A stretch of 64,000 nucleotides of DNA, from the NCBI GenBank assembly GCA_030141605.1, contig JAQGDQ010000288.1, positions 163,121-227,120 of the forward strand, read 5' to 3'. Each line of letters starts with the position of its first letter. Position 1 is the first letter of the stretch. Below, in pieces: positions 23,117 through 36,354 of the stretch. Below the pieces are notes generated by a model. It saw only the letters and a program-made list of their open reading frames with translations. It was not told where the DNA came from and did no database searches. A program made the position numbers and the translations under genes. This DNA comes from Tubiluchus corallicola (taxonomy: Eukaryota > Priapulida > Priapulimorpha > Priapulimorphida > Tubiluchidae).

Positions 23117-25231
23117 TTTCTAGTTAACGATTGCGCTACACAAGACATTCACAGTGGCTAAACGTGTTATAATTATGATTTTTCCACTGTAATATCTTTT
23201 CGCGTTATATTATTACTGATCTTATTCCACTTTTCAAACTTCTCATCGAGTCATGCTTCAGCATCGCTTGTATTGAACACAACTGTTTAACATTTTTGAG
23301 CTTTTATAAATGATAGAAAGTACTAAAATCATAACCAGAAGACTAGGATGGGTATGACATTTAATTAGATTGCCAGAAACAACACCAGTAAGATTAACAT
23401 TAAATGAGGAACTGAAGCTTTGAAAACGACTTCCAAGTAAACCAAAGACAACTTGGATGTTAAGATTTAATAAAGATTTGCAAGTGCTGAGACCAAACCT
23501 AACAATAGCATCGCAAGAGTTGAGCTGCAGACAGGAAACAGTGCGGTGCTCTAGTAAAGGATAGAGGCTCAATGTCTACAGTAGATGTTTAGAGCAACAG
23601 AAAAAGAAAGAGCTTGTACTATGTAACGAAGTAACAATGTAGTGTGTTGTGTGGAATAAATGAAACATTGAATCTTGAAATCTTGAATATTAAGTGAAAC
23701 GACTTTAAGGTAATTGAATTCAAATATTAACTTTTACGGGTAGCACACAATAGTGCCTGAAACAGTTGCTGGGGTTCATATTCATCGGTACAACTAACTC
23801 GCTGTAAAAATACATTGTCAACTGGATTAAAGTAAGCATCAACTAATACGCGAATATTATTACAACCAAAAAAGAGCTTGGGATAACGTGTTTTCTTAAA
23901 AATAAAGAAGCAGTTAATCACAACCACTACCATGTTTAACTTTATGATCACTACTCTCTTCACCAGGTTACACAAAATACCATATTAATATTAAAATTAT
24001 TATATTATATTATTACATATATTAAAATTATATAAATTTGTTACTTGTTTGTTTTTTTTATTCTATAGCTCTGTTTTGCACTTTTGTATTTTCTTGTTGT
24101 TTTGTTGTATGTATGTCGTTGTACTACAATGCGTATGCCAATAATAAATTCTATTAAGAATATTATGTAACTTGATAAAAGGAGTGAATACTAATAAATG
24201 TTGTTGTGATTAACTTCCTCTTTATTTTTGTTTGATTATGTTTGCAGATAGGCTTGTAAAATATTCATTTGCAGCAGTAGTTAGGGTAGATTTTGGGTGA
24301 CTAGTTACTCAGTACGGTTGGTTTAAGGTGATCTGGAGTTGCTAGTGTTTTTTTACATATCATCAGGAAAGGTATTATTCTGGATCGTTAGGTCTCTGTT
24401 TATGGTTTTTGCGCAAAGTGTAAAATTACATATCCTGGGTCTAGTACTGTGGCATAGCTAATAGTGGAGCAAGGGGAGTAACCGCTCCTTCAAGCACATT
24501 TTCAAAGCGCAAGCACCTTTCAGCAATTTTTTTAACTCTTTAATTCACCTGTGCATCGTGTGGGCTTCATCACATTATACCTTTATTACCTCCAAAAATT
24601 CCAAATTTTTACCTCCATTCATAAAAAAACTACAATTTTCTACTACCATTTTATCTAACAGAAAATACAAGTTACCTTCTAATTACATAAATTACTATTC
24701 TTAATGTAAAACATAGTTCTTTTTTGGTGGAAAAACTGGTTCTAAATCAATCATGTCAATTTGAATCATAATTAACAGAAGAACAAAAAGTAAACTAAAA
24801 CTAGGTATTGAATTTTACTGTCACATTTCATTCTTGTGTTGTAATTTTAACACATTAAAACTATAATTTATAGTCATCAATAATATATGAACATAGGGTT
24901 CTTCTTTTGTGGGCAACAACGTATAAATATGTATATATTAAAACTGGGTTCCTTCATGGACCCTATTCCGTAACCGAAAAAATGTAAACTTGGTATCCGA
25001 TTCTGTGATTCAAGAGCTATTAAAAAGGTTTGCATATTTGAGCTTAATTAAACAAAAATGTGGAAAGTATTAAAATGGTCGAGAAATTTGTTTCTAATCT
25101 ATGTGTGTACATACACAACTTTTTAATTTTCATGTAGTAAAATTTTTGAAATTTTGAATGTATATAGTAAGTAATTTGCCTGCTTAATTAGCCTTTATTT
25201 ATTAATTGACATTAATACTATACAACACACA
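23117..25231. other. Spacer between GPCR and ZCCHC8
   Basis: AT-rich and without a supported gene. The stretch 23260-23690 ends with AATAAA followed by repeated TTGAATC/TTGAAATC words, which resembles the tail of a LINE or SINE insertion, but no coding remnant was recognised. The 3' UTR of ZCCHC8 must begin at 25231 and run leftward. Confidence 0.4.
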
Positions 25232-28200
25232 TCACAAATTTTTGAATGCATTTCGAATGTTCTTTATCGTCTTACGAAGCTTTGCAAAGGTACCAGTTGC
25301 TCCGGGAAGATTTTCGTGGGGTAGATGCTCGTTAATCCCCTCAGCCCATTTGCCTGCATCTGGTAAACTAAAAATAATAAAAACAGAAATAAAATATCAA
25401 GAAAAAGGATTAAAGCAATGTGATCATACAATGGACAACGTTCATGAGACCTTTCTTCCAAACTTTTTGTTCACATCATACAGTCTTTGCCCATAAATAA
25501 AAATGACATAGGATTTTTTATTTTCTGAATCTGCAGTTAATCTGAAACACTTTTAAGATGACAGATAAACAAACACAATTTTAGAATAACACTCAATACC
25601 AGAACCTGGCCAAGAAAATCAGTAAGCCATCTCCTACACTCAAGAATCAGCATAACAGTTCTTTGAAAAAAAACAATGCTTACCAACTGACAGAATGCTG
25701 AATATGGGGTGTTCCTAGTTCCATAGACAGAGACTTCAGTGAGGTAGTATCATCCATAGACAAAGCATTTACTGATGTGACGTCATTTACATCTTCGGCA
25801 AAACTAGCACCTTCGGCAGCCTCTTCATCATTATCAACATCACTTATCGTGCTCAAAACCACCCAACCTGGTCCTCCCTCTTTAACACCATTTTCTTTCC
25901 TCCCTTCATCTGTGACATCTGGTAAATCACTGTCTTGTGATTCAGAAGCATCTTTCAGTTCCGCAAGTAGTCTAGCCCGCTTCTTTTCCAAGTCCTTCAA
26001 GTCAAGTCCTCCGGGACTATTCGGAACAGAACTTTGTGGGCTTTCTGGAAGAGATTTTGGAAGTGGAGGAGGAATATCAGGTGGAGGAAGAGGCGGAATA
26101 AAACTGTCATTGTCGGTGAACCAACCCCGACTGGCAGAAGGTGCCACACCTAAAACACGTGAACAGAATGAATATGAATACAAATGATACTAAATACTAG
26201 AAATGATGAATGTCAAAGGTGGTTTCTATAACCCCAAGTTTTACTGCATAATAACTACAAGAAAAGTAATGATCATATAGTCTCACCTGATCCATCTAGG
26301 TCCATGTCGTCATCATATACAGAAGAATCTCCAGTTCTTTGGCGCTTGGCATGTGAAGCAGCAAAACTTCGCTTTCTCTTTAACGGACGTTTCTTCTACA
26401 AAATGTAAATGAGATACATGTGTAGCAACTACACAAGAATTTAAAGCCATACTACTGAAAGAACTGGTTTTAATGTAAAAAGTTATGATGAAAAACTCAA
26501 ACTTTAGAAACATCACTCTGATATTTTAACTAATAGAAAATACTGCAGTAAGCAAGAGATATTTCACATATGTCTATTAAATATGCGCTCATCTGGCTCT
26601 GCTTTACCAATGAAATACTTTCAAGAGAATTTCATTGGTTTGCCTTTGCTAAGAGATCTTTAATTGCACCATATCCATTCACATAACCAATTTCACAGTA
26701 CATGTACTTACAGCACACTTCTTTCAGGTAACAAAACAGTAGTTTAACAACTGACTAAAGTGGCATTTATACCTGGCATCCAGCATGTGCCATACGTTAT
26801 TCACATGCTGAATAGCTGCTTATAAAAAAATCAACAGCAATTAGCTGCAGAAAAAATAATGCATTAACGCAGGTCTGATAAATGGGTGCAATGAAAATAA
26901 TATAAATTGATTTTATTTATTCCGCAACCGCATAACTCACACACATTTGGGATGTCTGGTAAATGCCACTTTAAGCATTTGTTTTGCTAGAAAAAGTTGT
27001 AAGAATAACAATCAAAAGCATGAACATTGCTTTTTGCAAAGTTTTGCAGATGAAAGCATAAATAAATTTATTTTACATATCCAGCATTGTATTACTAAAT
27101 TATATAATCAACGTACCAAAGTCTTTACCAATTGAGACATAACAGATTTTTGGTGTTGCGATAGCATGGGTACAGATCCGTATTCTCTCCATTCATCCCT
27201 CACATTTTCAGGAATGGGAACGTTAAATCCTGGATACTCCACAATCCTGTCCATGTCAATACAGACATTGTCAGGATCTGACCTCTCCATTACCTCACCA
27301 TCTTCCTGATCAGTGCCCTCTATTGCTGGAAAATTACATCAAAATGTGCTCTGAAGTAGAGCTTATCTTTCACAAAAAATGGCTCCTAAAAGGTGCACTG
27401 ATATTAAATATTTAGTAGCAAACAGTCAATTTTACATCAATTTAACCAGATCTGTGTTAAATTCCATCTTGTTTCCATAGTTCAACATTCTGCAAGCTGG
27501 AACAAAGTACTCAAATGCAAAGCATCTACTTAATGCAGATTGTGGCGGTGGGACTTGTACCTAACTCTTTATCAAGGACAATCCTTACATCCGCCCGCTA
27601 CAAGGTAAACACCCAGAATCAGCAGAGTGGAAGAAACTATCCTGAGCAACTAAACAAACTTGTAATTATCTATCCATTCACTGTCCAGACTTAGCATTGC
27701 TTAAATTTTATCATCACTAAAAACACACTGTGATCACATGCCCATTTCTGTCCGAGAATTTAAAATTACATAACATAAAATAGCACATGAACACTGCTTC
27801 TTGAACAAAAAATGTATGCAGCAAAAACACACGCTGTATGAGGCTACCTGCTCCCTTAGCATCATACATGGTCAGTCCAGAACCCCGATGCTCTGCATCC
27901 TGTAACCATCCTGGAGGAAAGCCCAACCTCCGCATGTTGTAAATATACGGAGGAAGCTGATCCGCAGCAACACCCAAGGCTTCACGCAATTGCTGGCTAA
28001 TCACACCAGGTTTAATCCTACTGAAGCTGGGACCGGAGCCATTAACATCTACCTCTTGGTGATATCGCATATTAGGAGGCCTACAGATTGAGAAATTATA
28101 AACTATACAAGTGTGCCAGCAGAAAAGAGACATGAATTCTGTTAAGCATGTAAATAAAGAGACAATGGTGAACATTGCATGTCAATACAATTAAATTATA

Positions 28201-31200
28201 TTGGGTGATGTAGAAAAAACATGCCGAAGTTTAGACAAAGTTAAAATTTTGCAGCCGATATTACGATGCATTTGTTTTTTGTTTACATGTTTAAAGTTTT
28301 AGTGGTTCTTAAATTACAGCGAAAATGTTTTTGCACATTTAAAATTTAAATGCCCAAACAATGTCAACTAATCATCATGTTGAGGTATAAAGCACATAAT
28401 ACACATCAGCAAAACAATGGCGAAATCAAATCGACCAGGTTACATTACGGTCTTCACCACAAAAGATTAAGCACTGATAAAAACTTGTCATCAATAAAAA
28501 TGCAACTTAATCATCTGGACTAAGGTAACTGGAATACATTGAAGAGAAACTATAGGAAGGCCACACAGAGCCATTTGAATCGGAGGAACTAAAGGTAAAA
28601 ATTGCTGAGTGGTGAGGAACAAATACTGTGTCAGTGTGTCAGTTGTTGAAAGAAACAATTCCGTTTAGTTTGTATTGATAATGATGGACATGTAGAGGAA
28701 CTGCTGCAAATTTTAACAATAGTGATAGACAATCTTTTCCGGCATTGATTTTTTTGAACTTTTATCTTGAAACTTCTGTATCTGTGGAAAATATGTTCGG
28801 AAATGAAATAAAATTTTCGGTGTTTATACTATAGCGCCTAGGTAACATCAATATGGTAATTTCCAAACGGTTCCATTATTTCTTTCTGATTTCGAAATTT
28901 TTCTAGTATTTATCCAGTTTACCTTTTCTTTTCTCCTATATGTCAAAATCATTGGAAAATCTAGTTCAAGTAAAGAGAAAATTTCGCTTACATAACAGTT
29001 TGTCACATGCTTTACCAGCAATGCGAAATATCTTCAGTGCTAATGACTATAAACTTTAGGGTCTCCAGGCCCAATCAACCGAAATATCAAGCCACGTTTG
29101 AATTTATTTGAGCAAAATCGCATTTAATTTAATAATTCATGAAATATAGGGAAAACATCACAAAATAAAATTTCTTATTTTTAATGAAGCATTATGATCT
29201 TTAAACAATAATCATTAAGGATACTTGAATCCAAAACCATGTAACATATTCATTTTCCTTAGGTAAGCCACACCATCAAACTTGAGGTTCTATACTATAA
29301 AGCCTCCTTGTGTTTTGCATTGGAATTTTTATCAGTAATTTTGCATCACAGCTAATAAAAGCAAGCAAACAAAAAAACAAAATATTTTACTAAATTATTT
29401 TAAAATATTCTTTTTTCAGTTTAATAATAGTCGGTTTTGCAAAAATGTTTCGGTTTGGTTTCATTTCGATATCGGTTTCCCATGTTTAATAAATTTCAGT
29501 TTTGGTTTATAAATTCAGTTTCAATAACATCTATGACCACATGATATATCTTCCTATGGAAAGCAATACTGGGTGCTGTTTCGACTAGTATGAATACCAT
29601 ACCCATGCTTAGCCAGTCTCAAAGTGTAAAAAAATGTGATGCTTTTTTCATAGACTTCATAGAACAGAATAGAATAGAGATTAGCCAAAATGATGCAGAT
29701 GTTCAATCTTAGTGAAAATCTTCATTAGAAACAGAAATACACTTACTGAGAAGACCGGCTGTTCAAGAACTCGTCTCTATTTTTCTTAATCGTAACAGGA
29801 TCCCGTACTTCAGGACACTGGTTGAGAGGATGCCCTTCGTTCCCGCAGTTAAAACACGACATGGCTTTTCTGCAAAAATGATATGAAAAATTTTGTAATG
29901 CAATTGAGTGTTCCAATTTCTCTAAGTTGGTTACTTTTTTCAAAAGCGAGCAGAAGAAATTAGTTAGCAATATCATTAAGCATGTTCTATCATGTAATGC
30001 AAGCATGATAGCCAACAGGCAGCCATTTAGCATGAATGTCGTTTTTGTGGAACAAATGTTTTACTAAGTGTCTTGCTGATAATTTGGTTATAAGCAAAAC
30101 AAGTCAAGAGAAGTACAGTTTGTCCTCTTTCCAGTCCTAAGTGAGTGTGCCATATCGTTAAATTCAAATTAAAAATCATTTTAAACCGCTGTAAAACATA
30201 AATTCTTTATTTAAATATCTGTTTGGCTATCAGTCTTTGTTTCTTGATAACATCAAGGAAACTGTCCAGAAATAAGAACTGGTCAAAAACAATAAATTTC
30301 ACTTCAGTTTACATGGAATTTAAAGCAATTGCATCTTGTAGCATTTGGGTCACAATCAAGAAAAATTGCATGGAAGTACCTCGGCCAGGTAAAAATGGCA
30401 TTTACTTTTATTGGAAATATGCAGATAAAACAAAAAAATACTGTGAACGCAGACCTGCTAGGCTTTGGGTTTTCTTTAACAACGAGCATCTCATCTTCTT
30501 CGTCACAAACTGGCAAGACGATGTCAAACAGTCGATCATGTCTGCGAGTAAACGCTCAAGAAATAACTTTTGACAAGAACGGTAAATAAAATGAACTAAA
30601 ATGACTACAAAAAAATCGCTGCTCAAGGATACTCAGGAAATTCGGTAGGTGTGTAATGTCCCATGACATCAACGAAAAACTGCCTGAATAGCTGCAGTGA
30701 ACCCAGAACCTAGAAATAATGTTGAAATGGTTACACTTGCATGTATTCACATGTCTATTAAACTAATGAGACATGTTATTCATTTACTTTTAGTCAACAT
30801 AGAATTACTTATACGACAAGATCCCTCCAACAATCAGTGCTTAAAGTGTGTTGGATCTGTTAAGGTCACAGGCCAAGGAATCTAAAATTACAGACCCTGC
30901 ACCTAAAGCAAAAATAATATCTTGCGGAGTCACACATTTAGTTTTCTCATCATTTAATTAGCTATAAGCCTATCCATAATGCATGTTAGCCTTTCAGTCA
31001 GTAAAATTGAACTGTAGACGATAACGATGGACACAAATAAGTAAGCAAGCAATTTATTGTCATTATAGCACACAATGCACACAATGAAATTTATGTGGTT
31101 TTACGTACTGCAATAACTTATTGAAACAACAAGGAGATTAACACAAATAATTCAATTAATTGTACAGTGACATAGAGAATTAATATTTGAGATTTACTGA

Positions 31201-34200
31201 AATTTACTGTTGATGGTGCAAACTGCAATGGGATAGAAAGAATTTAAAGTGCTTGTGGTTTTACCATTAATTACCACCAGAGCAGTACCTACCACCAGAG
31301 GGGAGCATTCAAAGTATTTACTTACTTATTTAAACTAAAAATAATAAAAACAGAAATAAAATAATAATAAGAAGAACCAAAGTAATGCAATCATATAATG
31401 GACAATGTTCATGAGAAATTCAAATAGTTTATTATACTGTGTTGCAGATATCCCTTCATGATAACTGGCTGCAACTGAACAGGAAAAAAGAAAAACGTTT
31501 GTTAAGAAGTTGCGCACAAGAAGAATTATTTAACTCATTTTACTGTAACATATTTTGCTTTAGACTTAAAAAGTTAAGTGCAACACAGGTGCACTATGAC
31601 ACAACAAATTTAGCTGTAATCAGTTGGCATGATAATCTTTGGCAGAAGTGTGTTAACGTGTACATTGGAGCTAGGGTACCTTGCTGTACTTTGTCTGCTC
31701 AGTGAATCCTCATGGTTAAATGATTTAAACAGGCTAAGACTTATACTCTACAAATCTTGAGCCATTAGAAGTTTGTGGCAAGCAATAATATAACATGAAA
31801 CATTGTATTCAACATGTACATAATAATGTAACATTTGAGCAGGCTGGCCTAATAACAAAAATGCAATCTCTCATTTTTGACAAAAAAACAAACGTAAACC
31901 ATACAGGCCAAATTATAATAATCAACTATTTCTTAATTTGTAAAACAAATAGTCATATGGTTTGATAGTCTAAATTCAATTGTTCCTAATTTTCCTAAAC
32001 TAATAAATTTACTTTAGTTTAATGTGATTCCATTTTTTATGTTTCATGCAATATTGAAGGAAACAAGGACTATATTTTGGACAACAGCTTGTTTTGAAAA
32101 ACAGTCTAAAATAAACATTCTATTACTTATAATAACTGCAAAAGTGAATCTTATATTTAAGTATCGGTCTAGAAACATAACAGTCAGCCAACGTAGTTTA
32201 TGATGACATCGCTGTTGGGAGTAATTTTACATTTGCTGAAATGTTTTATGCATATATCACATGTTTGTAATAGAAAAAAACTGCAGTATAGTGGTGCTAT
32301 ATTACGTTAATAGTGCAACACAAAAATCAACAAATTCACAATTTCAAATTTATCATTAAATTATCAAATGATTTCATGAGCCTACTGTGACAATAAGACT
32401 GCGTGTGCAAGACACATGTCGTGATTCGCAAAAGCTATCATCAAAGCAGGAATGACCATGAGTGAATAACACTAAAACAACAAACATTAATTAAGGTTAG
32501 ACTTCTGAGGTAATAATACTCAATGTAAATTAGCTTTAGAAGAAATCATTTTCAACTATCGTCTAAAATTTATTACTATTTTCCTTTAATTTTAGTTTAA
32601 TTTATTTACCGCACTCATTTGGTGGCACCGTCCCTTCTTGAACCGCTGGCAAGCATAAACAACTTTACTCTGCAAAACAAAAACAGTGAAATCAATCTAT
32701 GTGGAAAATTTACATGATTTTACATGTTAAATGCACGTGCACTTAGCTTACTTATTACACGGAAGGGCAGCACTCATAATTATAACTCTTTACATGCAAA
32801 TAAATGTAGGGACATTCGCACATGACATATAATTCAAAGATAGTTAAACTACTAAAGTAAACACATCTATCAACAACTATGATAGATCCATAAATGATGA
32901 CGTTTATAAAAACATAAGTTTGTTGTGAAAATTGATTTAGCATGCCAGCAATCTTGTACTTACACCAAATATGAGAACTCTTAGGATGCTTTTAATGTAT
33001 TCAATTAGTCAGCCAATGCTGGTAAACCTAGAATGCCCCACAGTACAAAAGATGGCATGAGCTCACATAGTTTGCACTTGTTAGTCGCATAACGTTAACA
33101 TTACTATAAACGTTAAGTATTTAATTTTGAAGGCATACTTTCAAGAGTATAAAACATGTTTAGAATGTTTAGAATATATAAGCATTGCTTATGGATAACA
33201 CGTATGGCCAACAAAATGATCAATTATTGTATGCTGACAAAAAAACAATACCTGAGAAGCTGTGACAGGAATACAGGGAGATACCGTCGTAGTGTCTCGT
33301 CTCATCAACTCACCTAATGCCATTTCAATCTCTCCTCGATATTGGCTATAAAGTAAAGCTAATTTACTGTAGGGCAAAATTATAGGAGTTGCAAAATTAT
33401 AACTGAACATAAGTCCAAACGGACCAACTTTTCATTCTTACACTGCTATTTTAATTTATTCCTGTTCAACATTCTCCAGTTAACTACGTGCGCAGCAAAG
33501 TATGCAATAATGTGACTCACAAAAATAACATAGAATACTTCTTAGAATTGTGCTTTATAAAAATTTGCACGTGATTTAAATTATCTGGTTAAGATCAAAA
33601 CGTTTAATTAAATTCAAATCCAAATTGGGGCAAGTAGGAGCTTTGGCTTCTGGTACTGTGTTGCCAGCTGATGTAATTTCGGTATTCAATTCATATCTAA
33701 AATGAAATTGGTGAAATCTCTCAAATGCAAGACACGTAGATTAAAAGACAAATTTCACTAAATGACGATGTATGATTTTGTTTGTTCTCTAATACCATTC
33801 AAAATTGTTCTCACTGCAGAATCCTTGAAGTTCACAATTTAAATGCTATGAGCTCTGCAGGGTATTATTATTATCCATTCGTGAAAATTGTTTACAAATG
33901 ATGATTTACTTATTTGACAATACATTTAGTCATAGAATTATTAAGCAATATTGAAACAACCATTTAATCTCCATTCTCCAGTGGTATATAAAAAACATGC
34001 TTGCTAACTTTAAATATGCAGGGGCAAGATAATCAAATAAAAACTAGGTTGAATTTAATTGTTACAGTATTCTTTCAAATGATTTGACTTTAAACACTTC
34101 AGACTATTTTATAAACCCTTTTTGAAAAATCATTTTTATAGTGAAGTATTCAAATAACATTAATGTCGAAGCACTGAACCTACATTGCATTCGTGTTGTT

Positions 34201-36055
34201 ATGAAACAATACTTGCATCACAGGTCCTTGCTCTGTACTTTTCCAAGAATCCACCACATCCAACAGGTTAGCTAATTGCCGCAACTCTTCATCTGATGTT
34301 TTAATGAAAGGAAAATAGCATGATTTTGATGATTTTTCTCATCTTACATCAATGTGAAATATGGCAAAAAGCATACATTTCAACACCTTAGAATAATATA
34401 CAAAACATTTTTGTTAATTATATAATAGGTTAAAAACTTGATTAATGGCCAGTGATAAGCCTAGTTAGTGATGATGTCATAAGTGAAAATAATTTTAAAC
34501 AGCAGAAATATTTCACATGTGCACTGCACGTGTTTGTGAAAGCAAAGATTAAAATACAGTGCTACTGTACAATGTTCATAATTACTCAGCAAACCTCAAG
34601 TTTAAAAATTTAACTTTTAAGGCTATCTCTGTGCTCTCTCAAGAGCTCTCGAATGTGAGTGCCATACTGCAAATAAACATATTTGAAATGGAAGATACAG
34701 TGCCTGTTTTTGCGCAACGAGATTGCAACATACAGGTGCTTGTACCCACCTAACTAGCTAATGGCAAAATGCATACTAATGGAGAACTAACTGTGTGAAG
34801 GCAAAATTAATTTTTTGTTTCACATTGTTCATTCTTAAAAAACAGTATGTTCTCCTTCAATATTTTATAAATTATATTGTTTTGAGCTATTTATATGTCT
34901 GGTTTTCCTTTAAAGACAAAAATATAAAATCTGACACGTCAACAAATGATATCCATGGTTTTGGCACTGTAGAAACTAGAGTATTCAGTACTAGTATTCT
35001 TTTACTACATTATTCTTGCCCACAAGTGTCACAAGGCCTACAGCCCCAGACTTTTTTTTAGAATAGTTACAACTGTTGCGGAGCATGACGGCAAACAAGT
35101 TTTCCAGTTTACGAATTTTAAACTACAAATAGTAAGTTACTTTTGTTGCACCAAATAATTGAAAATGTACGAAGTACAAAATATGTATGTAGTGTGTTTG
35201 TAAAATAGTCCTAGTCCTAAAGTAGTTACACGTATGAACAAAATTAACGAAACTCCATTTGGCAAACAAAAAGATACTCTCCCGATGCACAGACAACAAA
35301 ACTTCTTTGTGGGCATCTAGTTCTAATTTTAATGACTCTGTTAGAGATAGTTCGAAATTATCACCCTTCTGCTTTTTGAGCTCAGATAGCTTTTGTTTCA
35401 GCCTCGTGTCGACATCTGTGATGCAACTTGAAGACTTTTTGCTGTTTGGTTGATTGCACAAGTTGACCAAGGGCACATGGGCAGTAAAGCGTGAGTCACT
35501 ATCTGCAAAAGTGCCATGACTATAAGTGGCAGGTATCAACTCTTCTCGGTTTTCATCAAGTAATGCCTCATCTTTGCTCTTCTGCTGCACATTTTGTTCT
35601 TTCAAACTGTTCAACTTTTTGCCTCTAGTTCGCTCCTTAATTAGACTGTCAACTATATTAGATTTGTTTATAGCATTGTTTAAGCAAACTTTGTTAACCA
35701 TTGGAAGGCAATGTCTTTCAATGACACTGGTTTTCCCTTTTGTAGTTCTGCCGTCCGAAATTTTGCCAGCAGTTGTGCACGCATTATCAGACAAAATCTC
35801 TATGGAACTATCGTGAGAACTAGCCGCCTTTATACATGTTTCTATGGTAACACTATCAGTTTCACTATCACTACTGTTGGACTCGAGTAAAACAACATCG
35901 TTTTTGTTCTTTGCACATTGCACTGCGACGCTAGGAATCTTCACCGCTGTTTCATTATGATCATGTAATTTGTCATGCAAAAAAGCATTTTCTGCATGTC
36001 TAGGAGCATCAAAACCCTCAAATAACAAATCATCTCCAAAAACATCTTCAGCCAT
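25232..36055 (-). CDS. ZCCHC8: ZCCHC8, complete 12-exon gene (826 aa), NEXT complex scaffold
   Basis: Nuclear scaffold that in human joins RBM7 and the helicase MTR4 in the NEXT complex and feeds non-coding transcripts to the RNA exosome. Coding exons, 5' to 3': 36055-35278, 34292-34184, 33345-33252, 32669-32610, 30709-30633, 30541-30455, 29869-29747, 28080-27848, 27325-27117, 26395-26287, 26149-25684, 25367-25232. All boundaries are AG/GT, phases agree throughout, and the 2481 bases give 826 codons plus stop. Features in order: N-terminal D-L-L-F-E-F-D motif and acidic region; coiled coil across the exon 1/2 junction; a GS-L-F-F-D-MG block (exon 5); zinc knuckle C407-x2-C410-x4-H415-x4-C420; PSP domain from R464 (FPPGWL); YPGFN and DEWR-GS-P motifs; a basic KRPLKRKR stretch; a proline-rich segment; and a C-terminal segment (PDAGKW, then a basic helix) matching the MTR4-binding tail. 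Human ZCCHC8 is 707 residues; the extra length is mostly in exon 1. Exon 4 and the weak donors after exons 5 and 6 (GTATCC, GTCTGC) are the least certain parts. Confidence 0.93.
25362..25445. repeat. Intronic repeat A at the ZCCHC8 exon 12 acceptor
   Basis: About 80 bp, roughly 80% identical by eye to 31330-31413. Both contain TAAACTAAAAATAATAAAAA and, about 50 bp on, an ATGGACAA-GTTCATGAGA block. This copy carries the pyrimidine tract and AG acceptor (minus strand) actually used for exon 12. Homology stops within a few bases of the exon boundary. Confidence 0.8.
28081..29746. other. ZCCHC8 intron 7
   Basis: AT-rich intron between exons 7 and 8. I saw no second gene, exon or clear repeat in it. 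Confidence 0.6.
30710..32609. other. ZCCHC8 intron 4
   Basis: AT-rich intron. It contains the second copy of the 80-bp intronic repeat (31330-31413) and no supported coding exon. Confidence 0.6.
31330..31413. repeat. Intronic repeat B with an unused splice acceptor
   Basis: Sister copy of 25362-25445, in the same orientation inside intron 4 of ZCCHC8. On the minus strand it ends in the same pyrimidine tract and TTTAG as the exon 12 acceptor, so it brings a potential cryptic 3' splice site. No open frame with protein-like content follows it. Confidence 0.8.
33346..35277. other. ZCCHC8 introns 1 and 2 (flanking exon 2)
   Basis: Non-coding apart from exon 2 (34184-34292). A minus-strand frame at about 33700-33590 starts at a TTTTAG acceptor and reads about 38 protein-like residues to a stop, but it has no donor in a phase that joins exon 3. 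At most it could be an alternative terminal exon. Confidence 0.45.
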
Positions 36056-36354
36056 TTCTAATACAAGACGAAGTTGACCCTTGATTCAATATATCATTCG
36101 CAATGTTCTATTTGATTTTATATATGGACATAGATATAAATATAGAGAATTTCTATTTATCTCCTCAAATACACATTATACAGGGAAAAGCAAAAGATAA
36201 TTCGGTACATAAAATAATTCGGGAGCCGTGCAAGTAAGAAAATACGTCAGAAGATGTGTTACAGGGAGTGTAGGAGAAAGGATAGCGAGAGACCTTACTA
36301 TGGCAACCATCCCAGTGTCAAAATTCAAGATTAAGACTTTTTATTTAGCCAACA
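36056..36354. promoter_or_regulatory. Upstream region of ZCCHC8
   Basis: The 300 bp before the ZCCHC8 start, bounded on the right by the tail of a LINE remnant. It should contain at least part of the ZCCHC8 promoter and 5' UTR. I see no clear TATA box or named factor site. Confidence 0.3.

Noticed and set aside
23258-23572. 104-codon minus-strand frame
   Set aside because: No recognisable domain; it lies in what looks like a LINE/SINE-type insertion tail.
33590-33700. Extra ZCCHC8 exon between exons 2 and 3
   Set aside because: An acceptor is present but no donor gives the phase needed by exon 3; the direct exon 2-3 join works and matches human.
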